From Pyrodictiaceae archaeon (GTDB lineage Archaea; Thermoproteota; Thermoprotei_A; Sulfolobales; Pyrodictiaceae), in assembly GCA_027046525.1 (NCBI GenBank), contig JALTYD010000079.1, forward strand, positions 1,580-17,377: 15,798 nt of DNA. The letters run 5' to 3'. A program made the translations under genes and the position numbers. The stretch's first letter is position 1; every line of letters begins with the position of its first letter. The notes below the pieces were generated by a model that was not told the origin of the DNA, did not search any database, and was given only the letters and a program-made list of their open reading frames with translations. Positions 1-6,939 of the stretch are shown here, in pieces.

Positions 1-336
1 CTTAGGAATGAAGTAACAAGTGAAGATGCTGAAGCTGCAATAAGACTAACAAGAACCTTCTTAGAAAGTGCTGGTGTTGATGTTGAGAGTGGCCAAATCG
101 ATATCGACACTATAATGACAGGTAAGCCAAAGAGTAGGAGGGAGAAACTGACAAGGATAATGGAGATAATAAGTGAACTAGAGGAGGGAAGAGAGTGTGC
201 ACCTGTCAGAGAAATACAGAAACGTGCTGCACAAGAGGGGATAGAGTCTTCAATAGTAGAAGAAGCCATTAGGAGCTTTAGACGGGATGGACTGATATAC
301 GAAAAAACTACAGGTTGTTATGCTCTCGTCAGATAG
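1..336 (+). CDS. mcm: MCM replicative helicase, C-terminal end (5' truncated by window edge)
   Basis: This is the last 111 residues of the archaeal minichromosome maintenance protein, the hexameric 3'-5' DNA helicase that unwinds the replication fork. The frame is open from base 1, so the start lies outside the window. The first roughly 38 residues (LRNEVTSEDAEAAIRL..., ending GQIDIDTIMTG) match the end of the AAA+ lid, where crenarchaeal MCMs have a conserved V-T-x-x-D-A-x-x-A-I-R-L helix and an I-D-x-I-x-T-G-K-P-x-S linker. The remaining about 70 residues look like the C-terminal winged-helix domain, with helices around REIQKRAAQEG and IVEEAIRSFRRDG followed by a short wing. The Walker motifs are not in the window. 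The gene converges with a small minus-strand gene after a 9-bp gap. The identification is secure; the ATPase core cannot be assessed. Confidence 0.93.
   Translation, partial: LRNEVTSEDAEAAIRLTRTFLESAGVDVESGQIDIDTIMTGKPKSRREKLTRIMEIISELEEGRECAPVREIQKRAAQEGIESSIVEEAIRSFRRDGLIYEKTTGCYALVR
302..307 (-). terminator. T6 tract downstream of the minus-strand cluster
   Basis: Six A's on the plus strand read as a T6 run on the minus strand, 39 nt past the stop of the small gene that ends the polB cluster. Archaeal RNA polymerase terminates at oligo-T tracts without needing a hairpin, so this is a plausible terminator even though it lies inside the mcm coding end. It is a single tract with no other support. 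Confidence 0.3.
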
Positions 337-345
337 ACAATAGCG

Positions 346-606
346 TTACTCTTTCAAAAGTTCTAAACAGCCTTCTTTCTCTAGTTTTCGTCGCCATAAC
401 GTACTTGGCATCCACATAGTCCATCCAGGGATATTCTTGATGAACTCATATGCTTCTTCCCAAGTTTCTAACCCTAATTTTGCTGCTAGTTCCTCTAGGC
501 TCATAGGCCTATGCAGATACTCATGTATAACTTCTAGGATCGATGGCGTGATATTGATTGTCTTTTCGCCAATAACGACTCTATACTTGCTACATTGCTC
601 GCTCAA
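346..606 (-). CDS. Small hypothetical protein, possibly winged-helix-like
   Basis: I do not recognise this 86-residue protein. It starts with TTG (codon at 604-606), preceded by a purine-rich GGGGAT that fits a Shine-Dalgarno at about 7 nt spacing. After a short beta-like start (KYRVVIGEKTINIT, residues 7-20) come three predicted helices. Residues about 36-58 (SLEELAAKLGLETWEEAYEFIKN) have the spacing of a helix-turn-helix. A Trp/Pro-rich segment (GWTMWMP, 61-67) and a basic, then acidic tail follow. A DNA-binding or protein-interaction role is inference only. It is the last gene of the minus-strand cluster after THEP1 and converges with mcm, stop codons 9 bp apart. A 73-bp gap with a perfect inverted repeat separates it from THEP1, so it may have its own promoter. 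Its codon use resembles that of its neighbours. Confidence 0.7.
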   Translation of the reverse strand: MSEQCSKYRVVIGEKTINITPSILEVIHEYLHRPMSLEELAAKLGLETWEEAYEFIKNIPGWTMWMPSTLWRRKLEKEGCLELLKE

Positions 607-650
607 CGTGCTATCCCCTTCTCTCTCGTTACTGTTAGGAGGCTTTAACG

Positions 651-670
651 GTTTTCTAGACTTAGAAAAC
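651..670. repeat. Perfect 8-bp inverted repeat, 4-nt loop
   Basis: GTTTTCTA (651-658) and TAGAAAAC (663-670) are exact reverse complements around GACT. The repeat lies 9 bp beyond the THEP1 stop and 45 bp before the start of the small gene at 606, both on the minus strand. It could be an operator for a dimeric regulator of the small gene, or a stem-loop at the 3' end of the THEP1 message. The sequence alone does not decide between them. Confidence 0.6.
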
Positions 671-679
671 TATGGAGAC

Positions 680-1207
680 TTATCTTAGTAAATCCATGAT
701 TTCATTAAAGATTTTATCTACTATAGAATTTCGGTTATACTCATTTACAATATACTTCGTCGAGTCTCTGAGTAGATACAGTATCTCTTTATCAGATAAT
801 CTATAGTGAGCAACATAGATTCCTGGTTTATCGGCTTTAAGCATTTCTATAATTGCATTTCTCGTACTAGGCAGTTTGAGCTCCATGGGGCCTATTTCGT
901 CTATAGCTAGTATACTAGCTTCACTTATCCTACTAATGACATGCTTAGCGACTTTTTCTGCACTATAGCATACACGATACTTCCCTATTTTAGGCCCTGA
1001 ACAGTTACTTATATGTGCAAGCCATTCTTCAACAACATCATCTAAACTTATAATACGAAATCCTATCCTTGATCCTCTAACTCTAACTTCTGGGCAGTAA
1101 AAGCCAACCACATAGTAGCCACGAGAACGTAATCTATCAACTACTTTTTTGAAGACTGTTGTCTTCCCTATACCCGGTCTGCCAGAGATAACTATCTTTT
1201 TAGACAA
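680..1207 (-). CDS. THEP1-type nucleoside-triphosphatase
   Basis: This P-loop NTPase resembles the archaeal/Aquifex THEP1 family, small enzymes that hydrolyse NTPs and whose cellular job is unclear. Counting from the start chosen here (175 aa), Walker A is GRPGIGKTT at residues 9-17 and Walker B is ILAIDEIGPMEL with D103-E104. The family signature GFYCPEVR...R-I-G-F-R-I-I follows the first helix. I chose the TTG at 1205-1207. It places the protein start directly before the first strand (KKIVISG), as in relatives, and is preceded by GAGGAG at 8-nt spacing. An upstream ATG at 1271-1273 would add 22 unconserved residues and overlap the GTPase gene by 74 bp. With the TTG start the overlap is 8 bp, typical of translational coupling to the GTPase upstream. 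The family call is strong and the substrate unknown. Confidence 0.88.
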   Translation of the reverse strand: MSKKIVISGRPGIGKTTVFKKVVDRLRSRGYYVVGFYCPEVRVRGSRIGFRIISLDDVVEEWLAHISNCSGPKIGKYRVCYSAEKVAKHVISRISEASILAIDEIGPMELKLPSTRNAIIEMLKADKPGIYVAHYRLSDKEILYLLRDSTKYIVNEYNRNSIVDKIFNEIMDLLR

Positions 1208-2036
1208 TAGATGTTCTCCTCTTCCTAGATAAGTATTCTTCAGGAGGTATATAGAAACGTAACTTGGCTTCATGGTAGTCTCTGATAATAGTACGTGCTG
1301 CTTCTTCTATAAGTGGTTCTCTATCAGATTTATACCTCCACCCTCTCTTAAGAGCTATTAGTTCGAGTATTCTATAAGGATCGGTTTCTTCTATACCATA
1401 AGCTTCTTTTACAGATCTAGGATTATACTTTAATGCTCTTCGAAGCAGTTGTATAGCTGGTTTAACTGGGTCATCTAGCTGTTCTGGTGGTTTACCTCTA
1501 ATTACTGACTCTAATTCACCACCTTCTACTGGTATTATCCCTGGTGTATCTATTAAGTAAAGAGTCCTCCCAACTCTATACAGCCTAGCTTGTACAGTAT
1601 ATCCAGGACTCCCTGGGATAGGACTTGTAGATGCACTATGTCTACCCTTTAAAGCATTAATGATGCTAGACTTTCCAGTTTTGGGAAATCCAACTACAGC
1701 TACTACAATAGGAGAGAACTCTGCAACTTCTTTTATAGTCTTTCGAAGAATACGTGTACCTTTATGTTGATTAGCTGCTATGTAAGTTGTAGGTATACCC
1801 TCTTCTACAAATATCTTCTTCCATTTCTCAGCAATATGTCTTGGAACCAAGTCTGATTTATTGATAACTATTACTAGTTTTTTGTCTAGCTTCTTAACGA
1901 GTTTTTCTAGCCTATAGCTTCGTGTTGCAATAGGATCACGAGCATCAACTACCTCGAGAACTACATCAGATCTCTTTATAATCCAGGTAAGCGATTTCCA
2001 TGAAACAAGCTTCATCCTACTTTTGTACACCTGCAC
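1200..2036 (-). CDS. Circularly permuted ribosome-assembly GTPase (YlqF/RbgA, Nog2/Lsg1-like)
   Basis: This is a GTPase whose motifs run in the permuted order of the YlqF/YawG family. G4 (NKSD, residues 59-62) and G5-like AAN (87-89) come first, then G1 P-loop GFPKTGKSS (116-124), the G2 region PGYT (144-147) and G3 DTPG (163-166). The N-terminal DARDP (31-35) is also typical. Bacterial and eukaryotic relatives act in large-subunit ribosome maturation, and the same role is inferred here. A basic C-terminal domain (about 190-278) probably contacts RNA. The longest frame starts with GTG at 2036. An in-frame ATG at 2013-2015 (MKLVSWKSL...) has an AGGTG upstream and matches the usual start of relatives, so the true protein may be 271 aa. 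It is followed with overlap by THEP1 and preceded 29 bp upstream by polB. Confidence 0.9.
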   Translation of the reverse strand: MQVYKSRMKLVSWKSLTWIIKRSDVVLEVVDARDPIATRSYRLEKLVKKLDKKLVIVINKSDLVPRHIAEKWKKIFVEEGIPTTYIAANQHKGTRILRKTIKEVAEFSPIVVAVVGFPKTGKSSIINALKGRHSASTSPIPGSPGYTVQARLYRVGRTLYLIDTPGIIPVEGGELESVIRGKPPEQLDDPVKPAIQLLRRALKYNPRSVKEAYGIEETDPYRILELIALKRGWRYKSDREPLIEEAARTIIRDYHEAKLRFYIPPEEYLSRKRRTSIV

Positions 2037-2065
2037 GAAGATTATCTCTACTGCGTTTAATTGTA

Positions 2066-4462
2066 TTACGTTCTAGCTAGGTAATCGAAGAGACTCTTCT
2101 GGCCCCTCATTGTAGTCTTTACTCTCTTCTCTGATACACCAAAGTATCCTAAAATTCTCATAGCTGAAGGAACTATCTGGTGATCAACATAGTAGTCAAT
2201 GTCGACTTTATCTACACTTACCATGAAGTATGGATAAGATCTTGGAGCTATCTTCCCTCTACCCTTTACTACAACATATCCGATTTTCATACCAGGAGAT
2301 ACTTTATAGCCTGCTTGCTCCATGCGCCTCGCAGCAACTACGTGGGGGGCCTCTTGATCGTAGTCGCTGAGTTTCTTACTGAGAGTCTTCCATATGATTA
2401 ATTTCTCAAGTGGTATCCTTCCTTTCGAGAGTTCTTCTACTACTTTTTTTACATAGTTAACTGCTTCATCGATACTACCGGTTTTCAGTATCGTTTCTGC
2501 AACTTTCTCCTGTACTTCTTTAGCTAGTTCACACCAGTCACCACGTACTGCTTCGAAGCCAACAATATCTATTCTTCCATCAGCGAGTAGTCCGACATAC
2601 CGCTTCTTTGCCTCAGTAAAGAAGACTCTCCTATATATTTTGTCTATTTTTATCTCGAAACCTAGCTTATTCTCTACATAGTCTATAAGTTTTCTCACAA
2701 GATCCTCTTTGTATTCAACAAAGAGAGAGTCGGTATCTCCATATATGACTTTTAGACCTAGTTTCTTCGCGTAGTCTATAGAGCTTAGTATGAGGTTTCT
2801 CCCCCATGCTGTAACAGCTTCAGCACATTCTCTACAGTACCACCTGGCAGCAACCCAGCCCATATAGCCATAGCTTGCATTTGCAAGTAATTTTAGAGCA
2901 CGTTGTCGTTCATCTAAGATCCTATACTCTGGGCTATTAGCTGGGAATCTCTTCATAGTATTTCTGACTTCTTTTCTCAACCTGAGCAAAGTTGATAAAA
3001 CAGATTTAAAGAAACCAGGTGGTTCTTTTCTGAAACAATGACCAACTTCTGGGGCTATATTACACAAGCCTATTTCTAAGCCATTTTTTCTTAGAGTATC
3101 TGGGCCAACATTGTATTTTATCATGATATTTGGATACATCGAGCTGAAATCTAAGACAGCTATATCTTCGTGTAGGCCTCTAAGTGGTTTAAGTACAATA
3201 GCTCCACGGTAGCTCTCTTCTTTCCGCTCTATTCTGTTGGGCACTAATTCATTCATTTTGAAGGCTACACGCATTAAATACCATTCCAATCTAAAACCGA
3301 CACTCATTGCACCTACTTGGTCAAGTGGTAGGCCAGTTACATTAGACAGCTGGATAGCAAAAGGTATAATTTTATCTGCTAAGCCTATGGTAGCTTTTAC
3401 ATCATCTAGAGCATATTTAACGAGGATTCCGCGTTTTGTTTTATCATCCCAGTACTTAGGGATATCCCACCAGTTTACATGTGTTCTATCGCTCTTCTTC
3501 ATGACTCCTAAGTATTCTGCTACTTCTTCGAGTGTCTTTACTTTGATCTCTGGGATTTCTTCGGCATAGTCATATAAATCAACATTTAATCTACCAGCTA
3601 TGGATATATGACCATGAACACTTGTTGCAGGTTCTGTTCCAGCTCTCCTTGAAACATCAAGTTTGATACCTATACGCTTAGAACGTTCAAGAAGATAAGG
3701 CCAATCGAAATTGTTGTTATTATATCCAACAATTATGTCAGGATCTGTATACCGTATATACTCCACAAATTCTCTAATTATTCTAGCATCATTGTGGTCT
3801 TCAGCTAAGAAGGTTTTTTCCTCGCCAGTATTAGATGCAACTGATATAATTATAACAGGGTCTCTTTCTGGACTTGGAGTACCATGTTGATTATATACTT
3901 CTATGTCGAATGCCATGATTCTTAATTGCGATAGTATATCTGGTCCTACAGTTCCCACTTTCTCCATATCCTTAGCTAGTTCGTAAACTTTGTCGACTCT
4001 AAATCTATTATCTCTACTAATTTCCTCTACAGTTGCTCTATACACATCGAATGGATAGACTTCTTTATCGATTAGGTACCGCATTGCAAATCTTATATCA
4101 GCTTCAAGTACCTCCTTAACACCATCTATCTTCCTTACTTCCTCTCTATATTCTCTTACATATTCAGGTACTACTGTAGTTACTTTCAGTGCACGACGAG
4201 GAATACCGTAGTATTTCTTCTCGACAATATCGATACTAATAATGGGGCTTCTTGCTTTACTTAGAGATTTTATACGTGTAGATAGTTTATTGAGTAGCGA
4301 CTGATCATCACTATCTGGAAGCACATAGAAGTATGGTCTAAATCTCTTGTCGAATAATACTACGCGATCGCCGTTCGTAGTTATGCCCCAAAGAACTATT
4401 ACAGGTTCTCTTCCAACGACTTCATAGCTCACATCGAGGGGAATAAACTCTATAGTTTCCAC
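2066..4462 (-). CDS. polB: Family B DNA polymerase with 3'-5' proofreading exonuclease
   Basis: This is a complete 798-residue archaeal PolB, probably the replicative paralogue often called PolB3 in crenarchaea. Exonuclease motifs are intact: Exo I FDIE (D186, E188), Exo II YNNNNFD (D253) and Exo III YALDD (Y350, D354). Polymerase motifs are also intact: A DFSSMYP (438-444), B RALKLLANASYGYMG (521-535) and C YGDTDS (574-579). The N-terminal domain, including P43 and the conserved DIRFAMRYLIDK (122-133), corresponds to the uracil-sensing region of archaeal PolBs. Cys pairs C467/C476 and C543/C546 sit where thermococcal enzymes have stabilising disulfides. The C-terminus carries a PIP box (Q788-K-S-L-F-D-Y-L795) for binding the PCNA clamp. 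The start is GTG at 4460-4462, with TGGGGT upstream. A TATA-like element in the 49-bp gap suggests its own promoter; the GTPase and THEP1 follow closely. Confidence 0.97.
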   Translation of the reverse strand: METIEFIPLDVSYEVVGREPVIVLWGITTNGDRVVLFDKRFRPYFYVLPDSDDQSLLNKLSTRIKSLSKARSPIISIDIVEKKYYGIPRRALKVTTVVPEYVREYREEVRKIDGVKEVLEADIRFAMRYLIDKEVYPFDVYRATVEEISRDNRFRVDKVYELAKDMEKVGTVGPDILSQLRIMAFDIEVYNQHGTPSPERDPVIIISVASNTGEEKTFLAEDHNDARIIREFVEYIRYTDPDIIVGYNNNNFDWPYLLERSKRIGIKLDVSRRAGTEPATSVHGHISIAGRLNVDLYDYAEEIPEIKVKTLEEVAEYLGVMKKSDRTHVNWWDIPKYWDDKTKRGILVKYALDDVKATIGLADKIIPFAIQLSNVTGLPLDQVGAMSVGFRLEWYLMRVAFKMNELVPNRIERKEESYRGAIVLKPLRGLHEDIAVLDFSSMYPNIMIKYNVGPDTLRKNGLEIGLCNIAPEVGHCFRKEPPGFFKSVLSTLLRLRKEVRNTMKRFPANSPEYRILDERQRALKLLANASYGYMGWVAARWYCRECAEAVTAWGRNLILSSIDYAKKLGLKVIYGDTDSLFVEYKEDLVRKLIDYVENKLGFEIKIDKIYRRVFFTEAKKRYVGLLADGRIDIVGFEAVRGDWCELAKEVQEKVAETILKTGSIDEAVNYVKKVVEELSKGRIPLEKLIIWKTLSKKLSDYDQEAPHVVAARRMEQAGYKVSPGMKIGYVVVKGRGKIAPRSYPYFMVSVDKVDIDYYVDHQIVPSAMRILGYFGVSEKRVKTTMRGQKSLFDYLART

Positions 4463-4497
4463 TAATGGATACCCCAGTTAAGAGTTTGTAAGATAAT

Positions 4498-4505
4498 CTT
4501 ATATC
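4498..4505 (-). promoter_or_regulatory. Candidate TATA box for polB
   Basis: The minus strand reads GATATAAG here, inside the 49-bp gap between the acetyltransferase stop and the polB GTG. A start site about 26 nt downstream would fall near 4475, giving a leader of roughly 12 nt that begins at the TGGGGT ribosome-binding sequence. This suggests polB can be transcribed independently of the acetyltransferase. The call rests on spacing and a short motif only. Confidence 0.4.
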
Positions 4506-4511
4506 TGCTAC

Positions 4512-4967
4512 CTATACTTCTTCCCTTATCATCACTAGTGCGTGTTTATCTCTTCCATAGTAATGAGGGATTATTTTTACTGGCTTAAACGAGTTCATTA
4601 TGTAGAACTTCTGTGCATTATAATCATAGAGGTAAACTTCCACGAGGAATACCTTGTAGTTATCACTAGAACAGATCTCGAAGATGCTCTGAAGTAACGC
4701 TGAGCCGACATATTGTCTTCTACACTTAGGTGATACTGCTATCGATGCAATATGGCATAAACCATCTTTACGAGGAATAGCTGCTAGATAGCCATCTATT
4801 CTACCGTTTTCGTTACGTGATACTAAGAAGTATTTGCCATTACTAAGTTCGTACAGTATGCGTAGATACCATAATGGATATGGGTTATCGAAAGACTCTA
4901 GTTCAATACTATAAACTTCTTCTAGCTCTGACAAAGATGGGGTCTCAATAATATAGCCACAAATCAT
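4512..4967 (-). CDS. rimI: GNAT N-alpha-acetyltransferase, RimI/Ard1-like
   Basis: This is a 151-residue single-domain GNAT enzyme that transfers acetyl from acetyl-CoA to protein N-termini. Motif A is clear: strand HIASIAVSP (72-80), then the acetyl-CoA pyrophosphate-binding loop Q85-x-x-G88-x-A90 (RRQYVGSALL). E110 in VFLVEVYL and the N117-A-Q-K-F-Y segment match the conserved E and N-x-x-A-x-x-F-Y of RimI/Ard1 proteins. The end, IPHYYGRDKHALVM (133-146), is the usual family signature. Archaeal relatives acetylate a range of N-termini; the substrate here cannot be read from sequence. ATG at 4965-4967 is divergent from pelota across a 40-bp gap. A weak CTTTA-like TATA and a GGGGCT ribosome-binding sequence lie upstream. 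Confidence 0.9.
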   Translation of the reverse strand: MICGYIIETPSLSELEEVYSIELESFDNPYPLWYLRILYELSNGKYFLVSRNENGRIDGYLAAIPRKDGLCHIASIAVSPKCRRQYVGSALLQSIFEICSSDNYKVFLVEVYLYDYNAQKFYIMNSFKPVKIIPHYYGRDKHALVMIREEV

Positions 4968-5007
4968 TAGTTAGCCCCTTTTGTAGCTCCTTTACAAGGC
5001 TAAAGTA

Positions 5008-6087
5008 ATGAGGATATTGTTAAAAGATCTAAAGCATGGAAGAGTCAAACTTGTACCCGAATCAATAGACGATATATGGCTACTCTCAACTATCATACAA
5101 GTTGATGACTACGTAAAAGCAAGAACGTTCAGAGAGATACATTTCGGCGAGAGAGGCTCTGGGAGAAGTTCTAGGATACCTATGACACTTAAGATAAAAG
5201 TATCATCAATAGAGTTTCAGCCTTTTACAACCCGTCTTAGAGTCAGAGGAGTAGTAGTTGAGGGCCCCGAAAAGTATAGCGTTAGAGGAAAATATCACAC
5301 TATTAGTATCGACATAGGTACTGAAGTCGAGATAGAGAAGCCCCATGGATGGCCGAAGAATATTCTAAGAAGGATAGAAATGGCATATAACTATCCACCT
5401 GTAATAATAGTAGCAATAGACTATGATGAATACACTATTGCTATCGTTAGAGAGCAAGGTGTAAAGATTATCGAAAGTGACCATCTAAACTTGCCAGGAA
5501 AAGCTGATCCTGCTCAACGAGAGCAAATTCTCCACAAGGCAATTTCCAGTCTATCTAAGAAGATAACAAAATATTTTGAAGAAGAAAAACCTCTATTCAT
5601 CTTAGTAGCAGGACCAGGCTTGATCAAGGATAAACTAGTCGAAAACCTTAGAGAGAGGAGAACTGGAGTTAAGATACTCAAAGATAATGTCTCAGCTGGA
5701 GGAGAAGCAGGAATATATGAAGTTCTAAGGAGAGGTATCATACAAGAAGCATTAAAAGAAGCCTCGATAATTAAGGCTGAAAAACTCGTAGAGGAATTCG
5801 AGAAAAGACTAGCAGTTAATCCAGAGAAAGTAGCCTATACAATAGATTTTGTCGAGAAAGCTGCAGAAATAGGAGCTGTCGAGAAAGTTCTAATAGTTGA
5901 TGAGCTTCTTAGATCAATTGATATAGAAATTAGACAGAAAGTCCACAACATCATGGAATACTCAGATCAAACAAATGCAGAAATAGTAATTGTTAGTGGC
6001 GAAGCACCAGTATCACATAAAATTAGAGGATTAGGAGGTGTAATAGCTCTCCTGAGATACCCAGTTAAGCTAAGCGATATCAGATAA
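5008..6087 (+). CDS. pelA: aPelota (Dom34), ribosome rescue and mRNA surveillance factor
   Basis: This is a full-length 359-residue archaeal Pelota, an eRF1 paralogue. With archaeal EF1A (which serves aRF3/Hbs1 roles) and ABCE1 it splits ribosomes stalled on broken messages. The N-terminal Sm-like domain (about 1-125) carries the family start KHGRVKLVPESIDDIWLL. The central domain (130-255) begins IIVAIDYDEYTIAIV and includes AGPG (201-204) and SAGGEAGIYEVLRRG (229-243). The C-terminal domain (about 258-355) ends with GLGGVIALLRYP (341-352). There is no GGQ motif, as expected for Pelota and unlike release factor aRF1. ATG at 5008 begins the conserved N-terminus. The upstream gap is only 40 bp and shared with the divergent acetyltransferase gene; an AATAATATAG inside that gene could be the TATA element. 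The stop overlaps the convergent nucleotidyltransferase by 8 bp. Confidence 0.95.
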   Translation: MRILLKDLKHGRVKLVPESIDDIWLLSTIIQVDDYVKARTFREIHFGERGSGRSSRIPMTLKIKVSSIEFQPFTTRLRVRGVVVEGPEKYSVRGKYHTISIDIGTEVEIEKPHGWPKNILRRIEMAYNYPPVIIVAIDYDEYTIAIVREQGVKIIESDHLNLPGKADPAQREQILHKAISSLSKKITKYFEEEKPLFILVAGPGLIKDKLVENLRERRTGVKILKDNVSAGGEAGIYEVLRRGIIQEALKEASIIKAEKLVEEFEKRLAVNPEKVAYTIDFVEKAAEIGAVEKVLIVDELLRSIDIEIRQKVHNIMEYSDQTNAEIVIVSGEAPVSHKIRGLGGVIALLRYPVKLSDIR

Positions 6088-6847
6088 AGGGAGAATTCCT
6101 CGTGATTAAGAATCTCCTAAAAACAGGATTTTCATCAGCAAGCTTTTTCACTGCTTCCTCGATAGGTTCACTAGAACTTAAGACTGTTTTAATAAAAACA
6201 CCTGTCCTACCGTGAATATCTCTACGAGATAGTACACGTACTCGCTCAATTACAGTATCTATACTAATTCCTACCTTCTTAGCTACTTCAGCTTCTCTAC
6301 CAATTACTGGGCTCTCTATATGCCCTTCACTTGTAGGCTCTATGAGCAATAATTTCTTATTTACACCAGGTACTCTATTATTTCTCAGTAGTCCTTCATA
6401 ATCTAGTGCACCACCAAAGTAGTAGAACTCGTATTCTGTCTTGGATAGCTTAGCTAATGGAAAAGATACTACTCTCTTCTCGAAACTATCAAGACTAATA
6501 TACGCCTTAGGTGTACTATAGGGAGTAGCTTGTACAATAGTTTTATGGGATATAGAGAAACCATGGCTAGTTATAGCTATTTCTACAATTACTGGGCTTA
6601 TAGGTTCTGGTATAAATACATCGATATCACTATTTACATGTACATCTCCCCGTGCTATACTTCCATGGACGATACAGAATATTCTCCGTATTACTAAAGC
6701 CTCCATTACTTTGAGGGCTTCTTGTCTAAGTTTACGTAACAAGCTCCACTGTTCTTTATCATATACTACTATTCTATACTCTCCTTTTCTCTCTATCTTT
6801 TCTCGAACCATTGCTCCTGCATCTACCCTCATCGACCATTTACTCAT
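6080..6847 (-). CDS. Nucleotidyltransferase-domain protein with C-terminal HTH
   Basis: This protein is 255 residues long. Residues 57-80 hold the pol-beta-superfamily signature G62-S63-x-A-R-G-D...S-D74-I-D76-V. D74 and D76 are two metal-binding carboxylates, and D120 (AYISLDSF) is a candidate third. Residues about 184-208 (REAEVAKKVGISIDTVIERVRVL) form a good helix-turn-helix, so it may act on, or sense, nucleic acid. I do not recognise a characterised member. Possible activities include NMP transfer to protein or RNA, or a MNT-type antitoxin-like role, but no HEPN partner gene is adjacent. The first ATG is at 6845-6847. A TATA-like TTTATA on the minus strand at 6853-6858 would put transcription near 6829, so the in-frame ATG at 6830-6832 (MRVDAG...) may be the real leaderless start, giving 250 aa. 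Confidence 0.8.
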   Translation of the reverse strand: MSKWSMRVDAGAMVREKIERKGEYRIVVYDKEQWSLLRKLRQEALKVMEALVIRRIFCIVHGSIARGDVHVNSDIDVFIPEPISPVIVEIAITSHGFSISHKTIVQATPYSTPKAYISLDSFEKRVVSFPLAKLSKTEYEFYYFGGALDYEGLLRNNRVPGVNKKLLLIEPTSEGHIESPVIGREAEVAKKVGISIDTVIERVRVLSRRDIHGRTGVFIKTVLSSSEPIEEAVKKLADENPVFRRFLITRNSPFI

Positions 6848-6913
6848 TATGATATAAACTGGTTTATCTTGTTAATCTATTCGGAGAAATTTTTAGAAAC
6901 TATTATTGTAGGA

Positions 6914-6921
6914 TATATTTA
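6914..6921 (+). promoter_or_regulatory. Candidate TATA box for the M50 protease gene
   Basis: TATATTTA lies 23 bp before the GTG at 6940 (centre to start), which predicts transcription starting at or next to the codon, a leaderless message. The 92-bp region 6848-6939 is divergent. On the minus strand, TTTATA at 6853-6858 is the matching candidate for the nucleotidyltransferase. Confidence 0.42.
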
Positions 6922-6939
6922 ACAGTATTACAGTAGGTA

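Noticed and set aside
437-688. Plus-strand open frame of 83 codons opposite the small gene
   Set aside because: It runs mostly antisense to the 86-aa gene, is Ser/Leu-rich as expected of a shadow frame, and extends into the intergenic dyad without family resemblance.
3237-3569. 110-codon plus-strand frame
   Set aside because: It lies wholly antisense to conserved PolB coding sequence with all motifs intact; a shadow frame.
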